Below are positions 43,144-51,135 of a stretch of 53,671 nucleotides of DNA, piece after piece (the stretch's first letter is position 1; the number at the start of each line of letters is the position of its first letter). This stretch comes from Prochlorococcus sp. AG-402-M18 (GTDB taxonomy: Bacteria > Cyanobacteriota > Cyanobacteriia > PCC-6307 > Cyanobiaceae). The stretch is from the NCBI GenBank assembly GCA_003216595.1, contig QCIQ01000009.1, positions 1 to 53,671 of the forward strand, written 5' to 3'. Below the pieces are notes generated by a model. It was not told where the DNA came from. It was given only the letters and a program-made list of their open reading frames with translations, and ran no database searches. A program made the position numbers and the translations under genes.

Positions 43144-43283
43144 ATTCATCTCAATTCTCAATCGCTTTACTATTTGTTTTGATTTTAGTGATATTTATCT
43201 GGTGGATCTCTAGAACACTTAAAGAAGGTAGAAAAGCCTTAGAAGAAATGAAACAGGAAAAGTTAAATGATCATTCAATTTGA
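43140..43283 (+). CDS. Small membrane protein (47 aa)
   Basis: MNSSQFSIALLFVLILVIFI then WWISRTLKEGRKALEEMKQE and KLNDHSI. One membrane helix and a basic amphipathic tail. ATG overlaps the upstream stop (ATGA), a coupling signature. Confidence 0.52.
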   Translation: MNSSQFSIALLFVLILVIFIWWISRTLKEGRKALEEMKQEKLNDHSI

Positions 43284-43428
43284 TATACAGAGCATTTATC
43301 GGTATACCCCATAAAGAAGTAGTAGCAACCGACCTTAGTCGTAAAGGCCGTATCTAATCCTTCGGTTCGCAACATTATAAATTTTAATAAGTCGAGTCAA
43401 AGTAGATATATTCTTTGAAATAATCGTA

Positions 43429-43695
43429 ATGTATTCATCTTTATTTGACGCAGTATTCGCTGATTCTTTCTTCTCTCCTATGAGGACTGTTTATGTTGTC
43501 TCTGCTAGTCAGCTAGAAAAAATTAAGCGTAGCCAAAGAGAAGAAGAACTCGAAGATATCGAGGCTTCTCGTAAGAGGTTGGAAGAGAGTTATCAAGCTC
43601 GAGTCAAGGTTCTTGATGAACGTGAGCATGAACTTCAAGAGGAAATCAAAGCTCTTGCTCCAGAAACGAAGGAGAAGGAGCAAGTCACTGCATAA
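43429..43695 (+). CDS. Coiled-coil protein (88 aa)
   Basis: A short N-terminus (MYSSLFDAVFADSFFSPMRT, VYVVSASQLEKI) followed by a long charged coiled coil (REEELEDIEASRKRLEESYQARVKVLDEREHELQEEIKAL). Followed by a clear terminator, so the gene looks intact and expressed. Function unknown; an oligomeric scaffold is possible. Confidence 0.62.
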   Translation: MYSSLFDAVFADSFFSPMRTVYVVSASQLEKIKRSQREEELEDIEASRKRLEESYQARVKVLDEREHELQEEIKALAPETKEKEQVTA

Positions 43696-43743
43696 TTATC
43701 AACTTGAGGATGTTGAGTAAGCATAAATTTTCGGTAGTCTCTT

Positions 43744-43772
43744 CTCTTCCATATAGGGAAGAGGCTTTTTCT
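43744..43772 (+). terminator. Rho-independent terminator
   Basis: CTCTTCC/GGAAGAG stem with a 6-nt loop, followed by GC and a T-run. It lies 49 bp after the coiled-coil gene. Confidence 0.75.
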
Positions 43773-44002
43773 TTGTCTGACTGATCTGTTCAGATTTCAA
43801 CAACTCTACCTCCCTCACGTGCATTCAATTATTCTTTGATTTATTTTATATGCTCAGTATTGTCTCTATCTGTAATACCTCTATCAATAATCCTAAATAT
43901 ACTCTCAACTCCTTAAACGACTACTTAACCTCTATTGCTCTCGTCATTAATAACATCGATTAATCGTTGAGGGACTAGAGGTGCTGCAGCAATAAGTTTG
44001 CT

Positions 44003-44188
44003 ATGGCTTTGATTTACGATTTGTTTTTTAAAGACATGAAGATGAAACAAACTACGTCTACTTTTTATGGAAACTGCAAAAAGGTAATTGTCAATCTCAT
44101 TTTAATTGGACTGCGAATTGATAATATTGACTATTTTTCAGTTTCGAATATCAGAAGGATGAGACGGCAAAACATTGCAAATAGGTGA
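44003..44188 (+). CDS. Doubtful small ORF (61 aa)
   Basis: MALIYDLFFKDMKMKQTTST ... VIVNLILIGLRIDNIDYFSVSNIRRMRRQNIANR, basic at the end. No motif or recognisable ribosome-binding site. Could be spurious. Confidence 0.3.
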   Translation: MALIYDLFFKDMKMKQTTSTFYGNCKKVIVNLILIGLRIDNIDYFSVSNIRRMRRQNIANR

Positions 44189-44286
44189 GCAAATCTCAAA
44201 AAGACCATGCGTAACAGTCGTACAAACAGTTATATAGACCTAAACAATCCACTTCTCAAAGGAAACTAAAAGTATGGAGTTATGAA

Positions 44287-44673
44287 TTAGACCCTGCTAT
44301 AACCAAGTTTACTTTCAAAAATTTTTAATGGTAATCCAGTCGCTTCCATAGCGGCTTTACATTTATCTCCAATAGAACCATAAACTTCGACAGTGAAATT
44401 ATCGCCAAGTTCTGCATGCCCTTGTAAATATTCTTCTACAGGTGGATTTGCTAGATGAGCAAGGAAAGCCTCATCATTTTTATAAAGTTCGGACCAAACA
44501 AAACAAAGGGGATTCTCAGGATCTTGATCAAAAGTGTGGTGTAACATTCCTGGTTCAGAATCCTCCACTGCTTTATCAGTTTTGGCGGCTAGCAATAGAT
44601 ATTCCTGAACTTTATTTGGCTTAATTTGAATACGAGCAAGAAGAATGAATGGCGTCTCAGCTCCGAATGACAT
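44287..44673 (-). CDS. Antibiotic-biosynthesis-monooxygenase (ABM) domain protein
   Basis: A 128-residue ABM/YgiN-type protein with ARIQIKPNKVQEYLLLAAKTDKAVEDSEPGMLHHTFDQDPENPLCFVWSELYKNDEAFLAHL. The strand-helix pattern with EPGMLHHTFDQD and F.W.E.Y.N.EAFLAHL is the domain signature. Members can be quinol or heme-related oxygenases or scavenging enzymes. A truncated relative lies at 46318. The catalytic role cannot be assigned. Confidence 0.82.
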   Translation of the reverse strand: MSFGAETPFILLARIQIKPNKVQEYLLLAAKTDKAVEDSEPGMLHHTFDQDPENPLCFVWSELYKNDEAFLAHLANPPVEEYLQGHAELGDNFTVEVYGSIGDKCKAAMEATGLPLKIFESKLGYSRV

Positions 44674-44812
44674 TTAATTTATTCCAATTAAACAAACATT
44701 AGTTATTTTTTATGAAGTTTTTGTTTCTAAAGGGCGTGTGTTAGCAAGAACAATTATTAGATAGGCAGTTAATTAGAAATTAGATATTGTCTCAACGATT
44801 TTGAAAATTAAA

Positions 44813-45184
44813 ATGAAAACAACTGCGATTGTTGGAGTTACTGCTGCAACGATAGGTCTTGTGGTCGGGTCACAACTTCCTAAATCTTGAACTGCCGGCT
44901 ATGCAGTCATTAAAGGAACAACAATAAATAGAGAGGCCGCTAAAGAGTATTTCCAAAACATTAATCAATTCTCGAAAGAATGTGGATTTACTACCCTGGT
45001 GCTTGACCGAAATACAGATATTCGAGAAGGGAATAAGAAAGGAGATGGTGGCCCTCTAACTGTTATTGCATGACATCCAAAGGGGAAGGATGCCGCAATC
45101 AAATGCTATGAATATCAAAGGCTAAAAGCAATTCGAGCTCCATATACAGATTGGAACTTCCGTATCACAGAGGGAAAGCAATAG
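44813..45184 (+). pseudogene. Second DUF1330-like copy, broken by two in-frame TGA codons
   Basis: The frame aligns along its whole length with the protein at 40925-41305 and lies in the opposite orientation: MKTTAIVGVTAATIGLVVGS, then TGA at 44888-44890 (where the intact copy has Gly), a conserved middle (KEYFQNINQFSKECGFTTLV), TGA at 45071-45073 (where the intact copy has Arg, CGA), and a 9-bp in-frame deletion in the YESDEYQ region. Apart from these changes the residues are well kept and no frameshift occurred. Confidence 0.8.
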
Positions 45185-45193
45185 AAATAAAAA

Positions 45194-45210
45194 GGGAGCA
45201 ATTTGCCCCC
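45194..45210 (+). terminator. Hairpin after the broken DUF1330 copy
   Basis: GGGAGCAA pairs imperfectly with TTTGCCCCC. It corresponds by position to the hairpin after the intact copy. T-run is weak. Confidence 0.4.
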
Positions 45211-45340
45211 TCATGATGTTTCTAATCCACTTACAGTAAAAAAATAATCATCAACTTTCTCTTTTTTTTCGGCTAGAGCAAGAGCTTTAATATAGTTATG
45301 TAGCTTAAGTGAGGATTGCAAACATAAGCAAAGAAAATAT

Positions 45341-45526
45341 TTAATTAGAAGTCAGATATTTGATAACTGATAGGAGTGTAATTGTGATTATTCCGTAGGT
45401 CCAAATAGAACTGCTGTTTCTCGACAAGTTATCCATCCACATTGGAAGACCTTTGTTCTTCGTAATAAACACGAACAGAAATCCGATAATCAGTATTGGA
45501 AGACTGAAAGCAAGAATTAGATTCAT
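45341..45526 (-). CDS. Small membrane protein (61 aa)
   Basis: Two hydrophobic segments (LILAFSLPILIIGFLFVFIT and IWTYGIITITLLSVIKYL) linked by NKGLPMWMDNLSRNSSS. Not recognised. A consensus DnaA box (TTATCCACA) lies at 45559-45567 upstream, which I regard as chance. Confidence 0.5.
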   Translation of the reverse strand: MNLILAFSLPILIIGFLFVFITKNKGLPMWMDNLSRNSSSIWTYGIITITLLSVIKYLTSN

Positions 45527-45893
45527 TTATCAATTTTCATTTAGATAGAGTTAAAAAGTTATCCACAGAAAACAATAAAAAATATTGCTTAAATTGAGCC
45601 AATACAAGCTTTTTCAATATAAAGACCCTGGTTATGGTGTCCTACGGGCCTAGGTGATAGGGGTTTTATCTCTAGCAACATTTCTTCAAAGAAGCAACCC
45701 CCTCTATATCTGGTGCTTAAGTGTGAAGTTTTGTTAGGTGAATCTTTATATGGTGTTATAAGAACTTGAATCCCTCTGAGTTGTTATTAATGTTTTATTT
45801 GACTGGGTGATGGGTCTCAGTCTTTTCGTTCATAAAGGTTAAGCATCGTTAATCCAATTGAGACTTGACCTTTAATTCTTAGGCATAAATTTT
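45527..45893. other. Spacer without a supported gene
   Basis: I find no gene or convincing structure in this stretch. It has a G/C-rich patch at about 45630-45730 with short imperfect repeats (AGGGGTTTTATC and CAACCCCCTC), which could be a small structured RNA, but no known cyanobacterial RNA motif is recognised. Confidence 0.4.
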
Positions 45894-46076
45894 ATGAATC
45901 TTGGATTACTTTTTCTCGAATCTGTTTCGACTGGAGTGATTACTTCAGAAGAGATGAATTGGGTCACATCTAATCAGCCTAATTTTTCTCGAGTTGAAGA
46001 AGCGACTGCTTTGAAACTAGGTCGTCTACTGGATCAAGGCTTAATTCAAATTGGTTGTCGTATTGCTTACAATTAA
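45894..46076 (+). CDS. Small protein (60 aa), unknown function
   Basis: MNLGLLFLESVSTGVITSEE followed by MNWVTSNQPNFSRVEEATAL and KLGRLLDQGLIQIGCRIAYN. Amphipathic and soluble. A hairpin with T-run follows 119 bp later. It has the look of a conserved Prochlorococcus small protein. Confidence 0.55.
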   Translation: MNLGLLFLESVSTGVITSEEMNWVTSNQPNFSRVEEATALKLGRLLDQGLIQIGCRIAYN

Positions 46077-46194
46077 ACATTCAATCGATTACCAAAAATC
46101 GAATTAAATCCTCTGAAGCTTTTGAAACAGCTTTGATTGATTGACGGGCTTTATATTGATGTCTATCATTTTTTCATCGCTGGGTGATGCTACT

Positions 46195-46219
46195 AGCTCT
46201 TTGTATAGGGGCTTTTTTT
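46195..46219 (+). terminator. Rho-independent terminator
   Basis: AGCTC pairs with GGGCT (one G-U), 9-nt loop, followed by seven Ts. Confidence 0.6.
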
Positions 46220-46317
46220 ATTGAGGAAATATTTTTAGAGACACATAAGTTCCTGAACTTCATTAAGTAATTCCATAAGGAAGAGATCTTTTCTGTCGCT
46301 GTTTATAATCCGATGAC

Positions 46318-46560
46318 CTATAAATGCTTAGCACCATAATCGGCAATATCTACAGAGATAGGATCATTAACACCAAGTTCCTGCGATAGCTCCTTCATAA
46401 ATCCTCTTGCCTCATCCAAGTGTTCAATCGTTTTTGGTCTTGCACTAACGAGTGCAGCTTTACTTTCCCAAAGTTCTACAAAACAAAAAACTATCTTCTC
46501 CTGTTTGTGCAATCTATTTGTCTGACAATTCTTCGCAAATAGAATTCCCTATGGATTTCA
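46318..46560 (-). pseudogene. N-terminally truncated ABM-like gene
   Basis: The frame reads RLHKQEKIVFCFVELWESKAALVSARPKTIEHLDEARGFMKEL, the second half of an ABM domain (compare LCFVWSELYKNDEAFLAHL in the intact gene at 44287). The expected first beta strand and helix are missing. The frame is open back to a TAG near 46560 without a credible start other than a TTG at 46512. It is probably a decayed copy. Confidence 0.5.
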
Positions 46561-46633
46561 GAAAATTAATCTACGCATTGAGGCTTCAACTTTAAACGAA
46601 CAACGTTCATGAATTATGGTGCTGTCATTTCTA

Positions 46634-46755
46634 TCAACCTGCCAGGTAACTGCTAATAGCGATTGAATTATATGTAACCAGTAGGTTGATTGGTTTCTCT
46701 ACTTGCTTCAAAAAAAGCTTTTCAATACCCTTTTCTGCTTACTGGATCAAAACAC
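46634..46755 (-). pseudogene. Degraded 3' end of a DUF3764-like gene
   Basis: The three frames together spell VLIQ, stop, AEKGIEKLF, then FEASRETNQPTGYI and NSIAISSYLAG with stop. These align with VVIHQAEEGVAKAFFEQSREAVEATGHIYDSTVITSYLAG of the gene at 47601. At least two frameshifts and one stop codon show it is dead. Confidence 0.7.
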
Positions 46756-46925
46756 AAGAATTGAACACTATCTCTCCTATGACTGGAACTGAAGAAAATA
46801 GCAAATATTTACTCTCAGCCAACTACTCTGAAGAAGTGTAGGGGAATAATTGTCCCTTTAGTTCGCCTCGAAGTTGGTGGTTAACCTTAATCATGCTGCC
46901 TCTATCTTTTCAGATTCTATTTTTT

Positions 46926-47114
46926 TTAACCTCTATTTTTTTCAACCTCTGTTTTTATTGAATTGGTTTTTTTATAAAAAGCTGATTTATCCTGTCCGGA
47001 CTTAAAAAGGAAAAAAGTTGGTAAAGCTAATAAAACAGCTATAGCTGTTAGAAGAATAAGATTAATGGTGAAGCTACTGACTCCTAGCGCGGAAGACATT
47101 AAAGCTAAAATCAT
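46926..47114 (-). CDS. Small membrane protein of a three-member family
   Basis: A 62-residue paralog of the protein at 40628: MILALMSSALGVSSFTINLI then LLTAIAVLLALPTFFLFKSG and a Lys/Glu-rich tail. About two thirds of residues are shared, with the same helix and start. It is in the opposite orientation to the 40628 copy. Confidence 0.6.
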   Translation of the reverse strand: MILALMSSALGVSSFTINLILLTAIAVLLALPTFFLFKSGQDKSAFYKKTNSIKTEVEKNRG

Positions 47115-47331
47115 TCAGATAGAATTAAATCAATTTATTATCAAATTAAATCCAAAAAAATTCTAATCTAAAAAAACGAGACAATTTACAGCAAGAAAAT
47201 AAAAAAAACTATTTCCAGTAGTGCTATTAAGCACATAGGTTTGTAGCCAATAGATGTTAAAAACCAGCGCTTAGGGCGAGTAACCCAAAGCGGTTCACTT
47301 ATTCACCTAATTTTAAAAAATAAAAAATAAT

Positions 47332-47595
47332 CTATAAAGGTCCTTCAAGCTTATAAACAATATCTTTGCAGTTGTTTGCTTTGTCCCATTCTCTAGCGAA
47401 AGGATTATCAAGGATTTTTGAAAAAGCTTCTAAGCTTGTGACGTTATAGAAAGAGTGTGATTTATGGTCATTGATTTTGTTTAAGTCATAGTCAATCACA
47501 ACTCCATCTCCATATCCCTTGACAAACTTTTCAATCGTTTCTTCGTAGTACTCAAAGGAGCAGTCAAAAGTACATACAATAAAGAGATTTTCCAT
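47332..47595 (-). CDS. Small soluble protein (87 aa)
   Basis: MENLFIVCTFDCSFEYYEET then IEKFVKGYGDGVVIDYDLNK and SLEAFSKILDNPFAREWDKANNCKDIVYKLEGPL. A small alpha/beta-barrel-like pattern similar in size to its DUF3764-like neighbour. Starts 5 bp after that gene's stop, so the two are likely cotranscribed. Function unknown. Confidence 0.6.
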   Translation of the reverse strand: MENLFIVCTFDCSFEYYEETIEKFVKGYGDGVVIDYDLNKINDHKSHSFYNVTSLEAFSKILDNPFAREWDKANNCKDIVYKLEGPL

Positions 47596-47600
47596 TTCTT

Positions 47601-47879
47601 TTAACCTGCTAAGTAACTGGTAATAACGGTTGAATCATATATATGACCTGTAGCTTCAACAGCTTCTCTACTTTGTTCAAAAAACGCTTTTGCAACACCC
47701 TCTTCTGCTTGATGGATCACGACAACTGATTCAGGATCATCTTTTCTAACCCCTCTGTATAAAGGTTTTATTGCGTTAGCCTCGTGCATTGCAACAACCT
47801 CTGCACTATCAAAACCCTTAGCCCAATCTATAAAAGGAACAGAAATCTTGAAAGTAAATACTGTGGTCTCCAGTGCCAT
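47601..47879 (-). CDS. DUF3764-like protein
   Basis: A 92-residue protein starting MALETTVFTFKISVPFIDWA, then KGFDSAEVVAMHEANAIKPL, YRGVRKDDPESVVVIHQAEEGVAKAFFEQ and a C-terminal STVITSYLAG. It matches my memory of DUF3764, a small family of marine picocyanobacteria. ATG at 47879 preferred over TTG at 47894. A decayed copy lies at 46634-46755. Confidence 0.68.
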   Translation of the reverse strand: MALETTVFTFKISVPFIDWAKGFDSAEVVAMHEANAIKPLYRGVRKDDPESVVVIHQAEEGVAKAFFEQSREAVEATGHIYDSTVITSYLAG

Positions 47880-48749
47880 CCAAAATGAATACAAGTCATC
47901 AGATCATCGCATATATCTTCTAGTTTTCTAGACTGAAGGCCACCTCTTCAGGCTTTTCAAACAAAAGCATTTCTGAAGCTATGACTTTTACATGCGCTTT
48001 CGCATTGCTTTGTCCCGTGCTTATGATTTTTACTAATGCTTTTTATCTGGACATAAGATATTAAGAAAACAACAATTAATAGGTACAGAAGTTATTGCTG
48101 GGCCAGGTGCAAGATTACAAAAATCTATGGGGTTAGCCTTACTGCTGTTAGTCGATTATCTATGACCTAGAAAGTTTATGTATAGCCTTATCAGATTTTT
48201 TTAAAATTTTTAGAGCCTCTTTTCATGATTTACAAGGATCCGCTTTAGCTTGAAGTTTTAAAAGTTTGGCGTGTTGTTTCTCTAAGTTCATCCAACATTG
48301 GATAAAAACGAAGGTAGAAAACTAATAGCTTTAGGTCCTAACCGAGGAAATCTGATTCGTAGGGTCATCTAATTCGTATATTTTGAGTTATGCAATAGAT
48401 AACCCCGTATTTTAAGAGGAGTCTGTCTAACTTTAATAGTTACTTAATGCTCCAAATTGAAGTCTCGAAGTGAATGGTTAAGTCCTGTATGAAGTAGAAA
48501 ATGCAGAGCTTAGCTTTGTTTATCAAGAAGGACTACCTTTAATAAATTTGTGAGTAAAGGGACAGGATTTCGACGACTGTCACCTTCTCTAATTTGAGCT
48601 TGAACGCAACCTTTTTTAATAGGAGTTACTCGCTATAGCGTGAAAATCTAAAAAGAATTCTTAAAAACTGATGTTCGGTTGTGGTTGGGTTTTCCTACTC
48701 CCTTCTTACTAGTGAGAGGAGTAGACCAAAGGTGTAGCAAGGAGGGCTT
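47880..48749. other. Spacer with gene remnants
   Basis: No intact gene is supported. Contents: a GCC/GGC hairpin with T-run at about 47938-47962; a 42-codon fragment at 48037-48165 without a start, reading LSGHKILRKQQLIGTEVIAG and on to LLLLVDYL, protein-like but unidentified; the TGA-broken small gene at 48160-48291; and a CTACTCC/GGAGTAG hairpin at about 48697-48725. It looks like a graveyard of short genes. Confidence 0.5.
48160..48291 (-). pseudogene. Small protein gene with an in-frame TGA
   Basis: From ATG at 48291 the frame reads MNLEKQHAKLLKLQAKADPC, KS, then TGA (48223-48225), and continues KEALKILKKSDKAIHKLSRS to a TAG. The two halves form one amphipathic Lys-rich protein of 43 codons of the kind common in Prochlorococcus (LEKQ.AKL.KLQ.KA...). 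A CGA or AGA to TGA change would explain the stop. Confidence 0.5.
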
Positions 48750-48902
48750 ATGAAACTCTTTACTCCTTTCACCATTCCTCAAAAAGACAATTGCGATCTT
48801 TGCAGGATCAAAACTAATATAAGAAAAGAAGTTGAAAATCCATTATTAGATCAACTATTTAAATTCATTTACAGGGATAATTTTGATTTCGTTTTCGACT
48901 GA
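48750..48902 (+). CDS. CxxC microprotein (50 aa), copy 1
   Basis: ATG at 48750 is preceded by a strong ribosome-binding site AAGGAGGG. The product is MKLFTPFTIPQKDNCDLCRI and then KTNIRKEVENPLLDQLFKFI with an acidic end. The CDLC motif suggests a metal or redox site. A shorter paralog lies at 51784 with the same upstream sequence (CAAGGAGGG). Confidence 0.6.
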   Translation: MKLFTPFTIPQKDNCDLCRIKTNIRKEVENPLLDQLFKFIYRDNFDFVFD

Positions 48903-48984
48903 TCTTGGTCTATAAAAATGAAGATTATCCAAGGCAAGATAAACATTGATGTTCTATGGCCAAAATAGTAACGGAGGATTTGAA

Positions 48985-49512
48985 ATGCTTTTAAATTTCG
49001 TTCCTACTCACATTTTCCGTGAAACACCTCAAGTATCGTTCTTCGATGCAGGAGTAAAAGGATCCAATGGCTCTGATGTAGTCATTCATCACGGCAATGC
49101 AATTTCACCCCCAAACGATGGTGATTTTGAGCAGTATTACGTACATCGACACCAAATTGATCACAATTTAGTCATCCAAGGTAGTCGTATTTTTACTTTG
49201 ATCAATCCTGAATGGGATGAACCTCATCACATCATTTATTTAAATCGTGCCATGGGTGCACTTCAAATTCCTGTCGGAACATTTCATCGATCAATCTCTA
49301 ATCATGAAGGAAGTATTGTTCTAAACCAAGCTATAAGAGATGAAAAATTTAATCCTAAAAATGAATTTACACCTGTTAGCTTAAGAGACAGAAAAGATTT
49401 ACAAGAAACTCAAAAGAAAAATCCTGTTTACTGGGTTTGGGAAAAAGATCAAATCAAAAGGATTAAGCTAAATCCAATTCAATCTAAGGAAAAAGTTTTA
49501 AATAAATTTTAG
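48985..49512 (+). CDS. Cupin-like protein (175 aa)
   Basis: The ATG at 48985 has a GGAGG 7 bp upstream, which decides the start; the frame is open further upstream. The product starts MLLNFVPTHIFRETPQVSFF and contains a jelly-roll like segment VIHHGNAISPPNDGDFEQYYVHRHQIDHNLVIQGSRIFTLINPEWDEPHHIIYL, with an HxH pair and an IPVGTFHRSIS strand. This fits an RmlC-type cupin without clear enzyme residues. A terminator follows. Confidence 0.65.
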   Translation: MLLNFVPTHIFRETPQVSFFDAGVKGSNGSDVVIHHGNAISPPNDGDFEQYYVHRHQIDHNLVIQGSRIFTLINPEWDEPHHIIYLNRAMGALQIPVGTFHRSISNHEGSIVLNQAIRDEKFNPKNEFTPVSLRDRKDLQETQKKNPVYWVWEKDQIKRIKLNPIQSKEKVLNKF

Positions 49513-49609
49513 GGAAATCTAAGAGCAAATTTAAAATCCAATATAAGCTCAACTCCTATGAATGAAAGTAATATTAGTTGATAGCTAATTACCCATCTAA
49601 CCAACTGGG

Positions 49610-49633
49610 GCTGACTTAGGTCAGCTTTTTTTA
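49610..49633 (+). terminator. Rho-independent terminator
   Basis: GCTGAC/GTCAGC stem with TTAG loop and eight following Ts, ending the cupin gene. Confidence 0.82.
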
Positions 49634-49819
49634 TTTTTTGTTCTTCCTGCTTTCTCTAGCATTTGAATCGTTTTCTAATGTTGTATTAATCAAACCTTGG
49701 AAGTCGCCAAAGGCAGAAGCAATACCAAACATCACGACAAAACTTAAACCAGCAACAATCGTTACAATCCAAGTACCTGTTCCCATATTGAGTGGTATTG
49801 CAAATAAAGGACTAGGCAT
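49631..49819 (-). CDS. Small membrane protein (62 aa)
   Basis: MPSPLFAIPLNMGTGTWIVT then IVAGLSFVVMFGIASAFGDF and a polar tail LINTTLENDSNARESRKNKK. One or two hydrophobic segments with Gly-rich spacing. It converges with the cupin gene; the terminator probably serves both. Confidence 0.58.
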   Translation of the reverse strand: MPSPLFAIPLNMGTGTWIVTIVAGLSFVVMFGIASAFGDFQGLINTTLENDSNARESRKNKK

Positions 49820-49863
49820 AAAAAATCAATTACTAATAAAACACCTTAAAGAGTTTTGGATAT

Positions 49864-50087
49864 TTAACGGTTCCTTCTGTAAATAAAGAAATAAACAATC
49901 CAAAATACAGCTAGGTAAATCAAGAAAACTGCTATTAGGTTTAAACCGCCACCGATACAAATTTTAGTCCTAAAGGAATTGCAGCAAAAATTATCCCATA
50001 TCCAATAATCCGATTGAAAACTCCCCAGCTTCGGAAGTACCAAGACAGGGCAAATCCAATGAAAATTAAAACTGCGAATATTGCCTT
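49864..50087 (-). pseudogene. Frameshifted membrane protein fragment
   Basis: Directly after the TAG of the 50088 gene the same frame continues KAIFAVLIFIGFALSWYFRS WGVFNRIIGYGIIFAAIPLGLK, then breaks; another frame continues ICIGGGLNLIAVFLIYLAVF WIVYFFIYRRNR to TAA. The two halves make a 70-75 residue protein with two or three helices but no start codon. A single frameshift around 49955-49965 separates them. Confidence 0.55.
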
Positions 50088-50330
50088 CTATCTTTTTTCC
50101 TTTTTCATATCGTAGTTAAATTTGGTAGAAGCTTTGTTGCCTTGCCAACTAAGATTGCCTTGATAAATGTCCTCACCCAATAAATAATTAAGTGCCTCTT
50201 CAGACATCGGATCAAGTGGAGATGCTTCAGCTATTTCCTCTTGGGGCATTAGCTCAACATATTGCGCTTGAACTTCAAAAGGATAGAAAAATAAAAGAAG
50301 ACCAAGAACAAAAGAAAAGAGATTTTTCAT
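50088..50330 (-). CDS. Secreted protein of an inverted paralogous pair (80 aa)
   Basis: A signal peptide (MKNLFSFVLGLLLFFYPFEVQA) and acidic mature part with ELMPQEEIAEASPLDPMSEEALNYLLGEDIYQGNLSWQGNKAS. It is a close paralog of 32175-32441, from which it differs mainly near the C-terminus. Same general size, opposite orientation. Function unknown; exported. Confidence 0.66.
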   Translation of the reverse strand: MKNLFSFVLGLLLFFYPFEVQAQYVELMPQEEIAEASPLDPMSEEALNYLLGEDIYQGNLSWQGNKASTKFNYDMKKEKR

Positions 50331-50817
50331 TGCTTTTCTGAGAGTTCCATATTGATGAGAAATTTTATGTTTTTTCGATTGGTGCCATTGTTAATCCTTT
50401 GCTTATGATATAGCTCTGCCTGTTCAAGGTGGCCTCTCCATACTTGCGCCGAACTTTACCTATCTACTTCCACGACAAGTTCCCATGATCTTTTTCACTC
50501 ATCCCTGGGATGATTGCCACAAGATAATTGGCAACATTTTCATATGTATAAAATTATCATCAAGAACTATGATCCTTGCTTCTTGATATTTTCTTTTTGT
50601 TGTCTTTGGATTTAAGACTGTGGTAGTTGAATCAGTAATTCGATTCATGAAAATTAGGGCCAATGCTCCCAAGATAAATCAACTTTTAACCTAGTTTTCC
50701 CCTTACCTGCTAGGGCGTTGACGACAAGGCAAATTGATTACCTTCTCAACATCTTCTCCTTAAAAAAACATCCTTATTTAAAAAACTGTGGTCTAATAAA
50801 TTTTTATAATTTTATTG
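50331..50817. other. Spacer with one weak ORF
   Basis: No firm gene. On the minus strand a 49-codon frame lies at 50499-50648 (listed separately). The rest has no recognisable features; a short C/G-rich patch at about 50400-50520 might carry a remnant. Confidence 0.4.
50499..50648 (-). CDS. Short ORF (49 aa), uncertain
   Basis: ATG at 50648 opens MNRITDSTTTVLNPKTTKRK then YQEARIIVLDDNFIHMKMLP with a TGA stop; after the TGA the frame is open for further codons. The N-terminal half is polar and Thr-rich. It may be an intact short gene or one cut by a TGA. Confidence 0.33.
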   Translation of the reverse strand: MNRITDSTTTVLNPKTTKRKYQEARIIVLDDNFIHMKMLPIILWQSSQG

Positions 50818-51120
50818 ATGCAAACTTACGTAATTCATTGGCAGTTCCCTAATCAAGAAGCACATATAAAAGGCTGTGATGCATTTGCTGAATATCTTGA
50901 AGGCGGTGCTGAGTATGACAAATTTGAAGGTTTTGAGGTCGTTCTTAGAGTCGTAAATCCTGAGGGGGCGAACGGATGGGAAATCGTTAAAGCATCAGAC
51001 CATAAAGCTGTTTGGAAATCTTGTCATCCTTGGTGTGCTGGATTTGGCGTTGATATTGAAGTTGTTCCAGTACTTACAGATAGTGAGTTCTTAGAGGTTC
51101 ACAACGAAATTAAGTCGTAA
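50818..51120 (+). CDS. DUF3303-like ferredoxin-fold protein, copy 2
   Basis: A 100-residue protein starting MQTYVIHWQFPNQEAHIKGC, then DAFAEYLEGGAEYDKFEGFE and a C-terminal VVPVLTDSEFLEVHNEIKS. It has the same strand and helix order as the 23292 protein. ATG at 50818 is preferred over a TTG one codon upstream. Function unknown. Confidence 0.7.
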   Translation: MQTYVIHWQFPNQEAHIKGCDAFAEYLEGGAEYDKFEGFEVVLRVVNPEGANGWEIVKASDHKAVWKSCHPWCAGFGVDIEVVPVLTDSEFLEVHNEIKS

Positions 51121-51135
51121 AACTTACTGAGCGAA

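Noticed and set aside
45559-45567. TTATCCACA, a consensus DnaA box
   Set aside because: A single box without further boxes, an AT-rich unwinding element or a nearby dnaN gene is expected by chance in 53 kb of AT-rich DNA.
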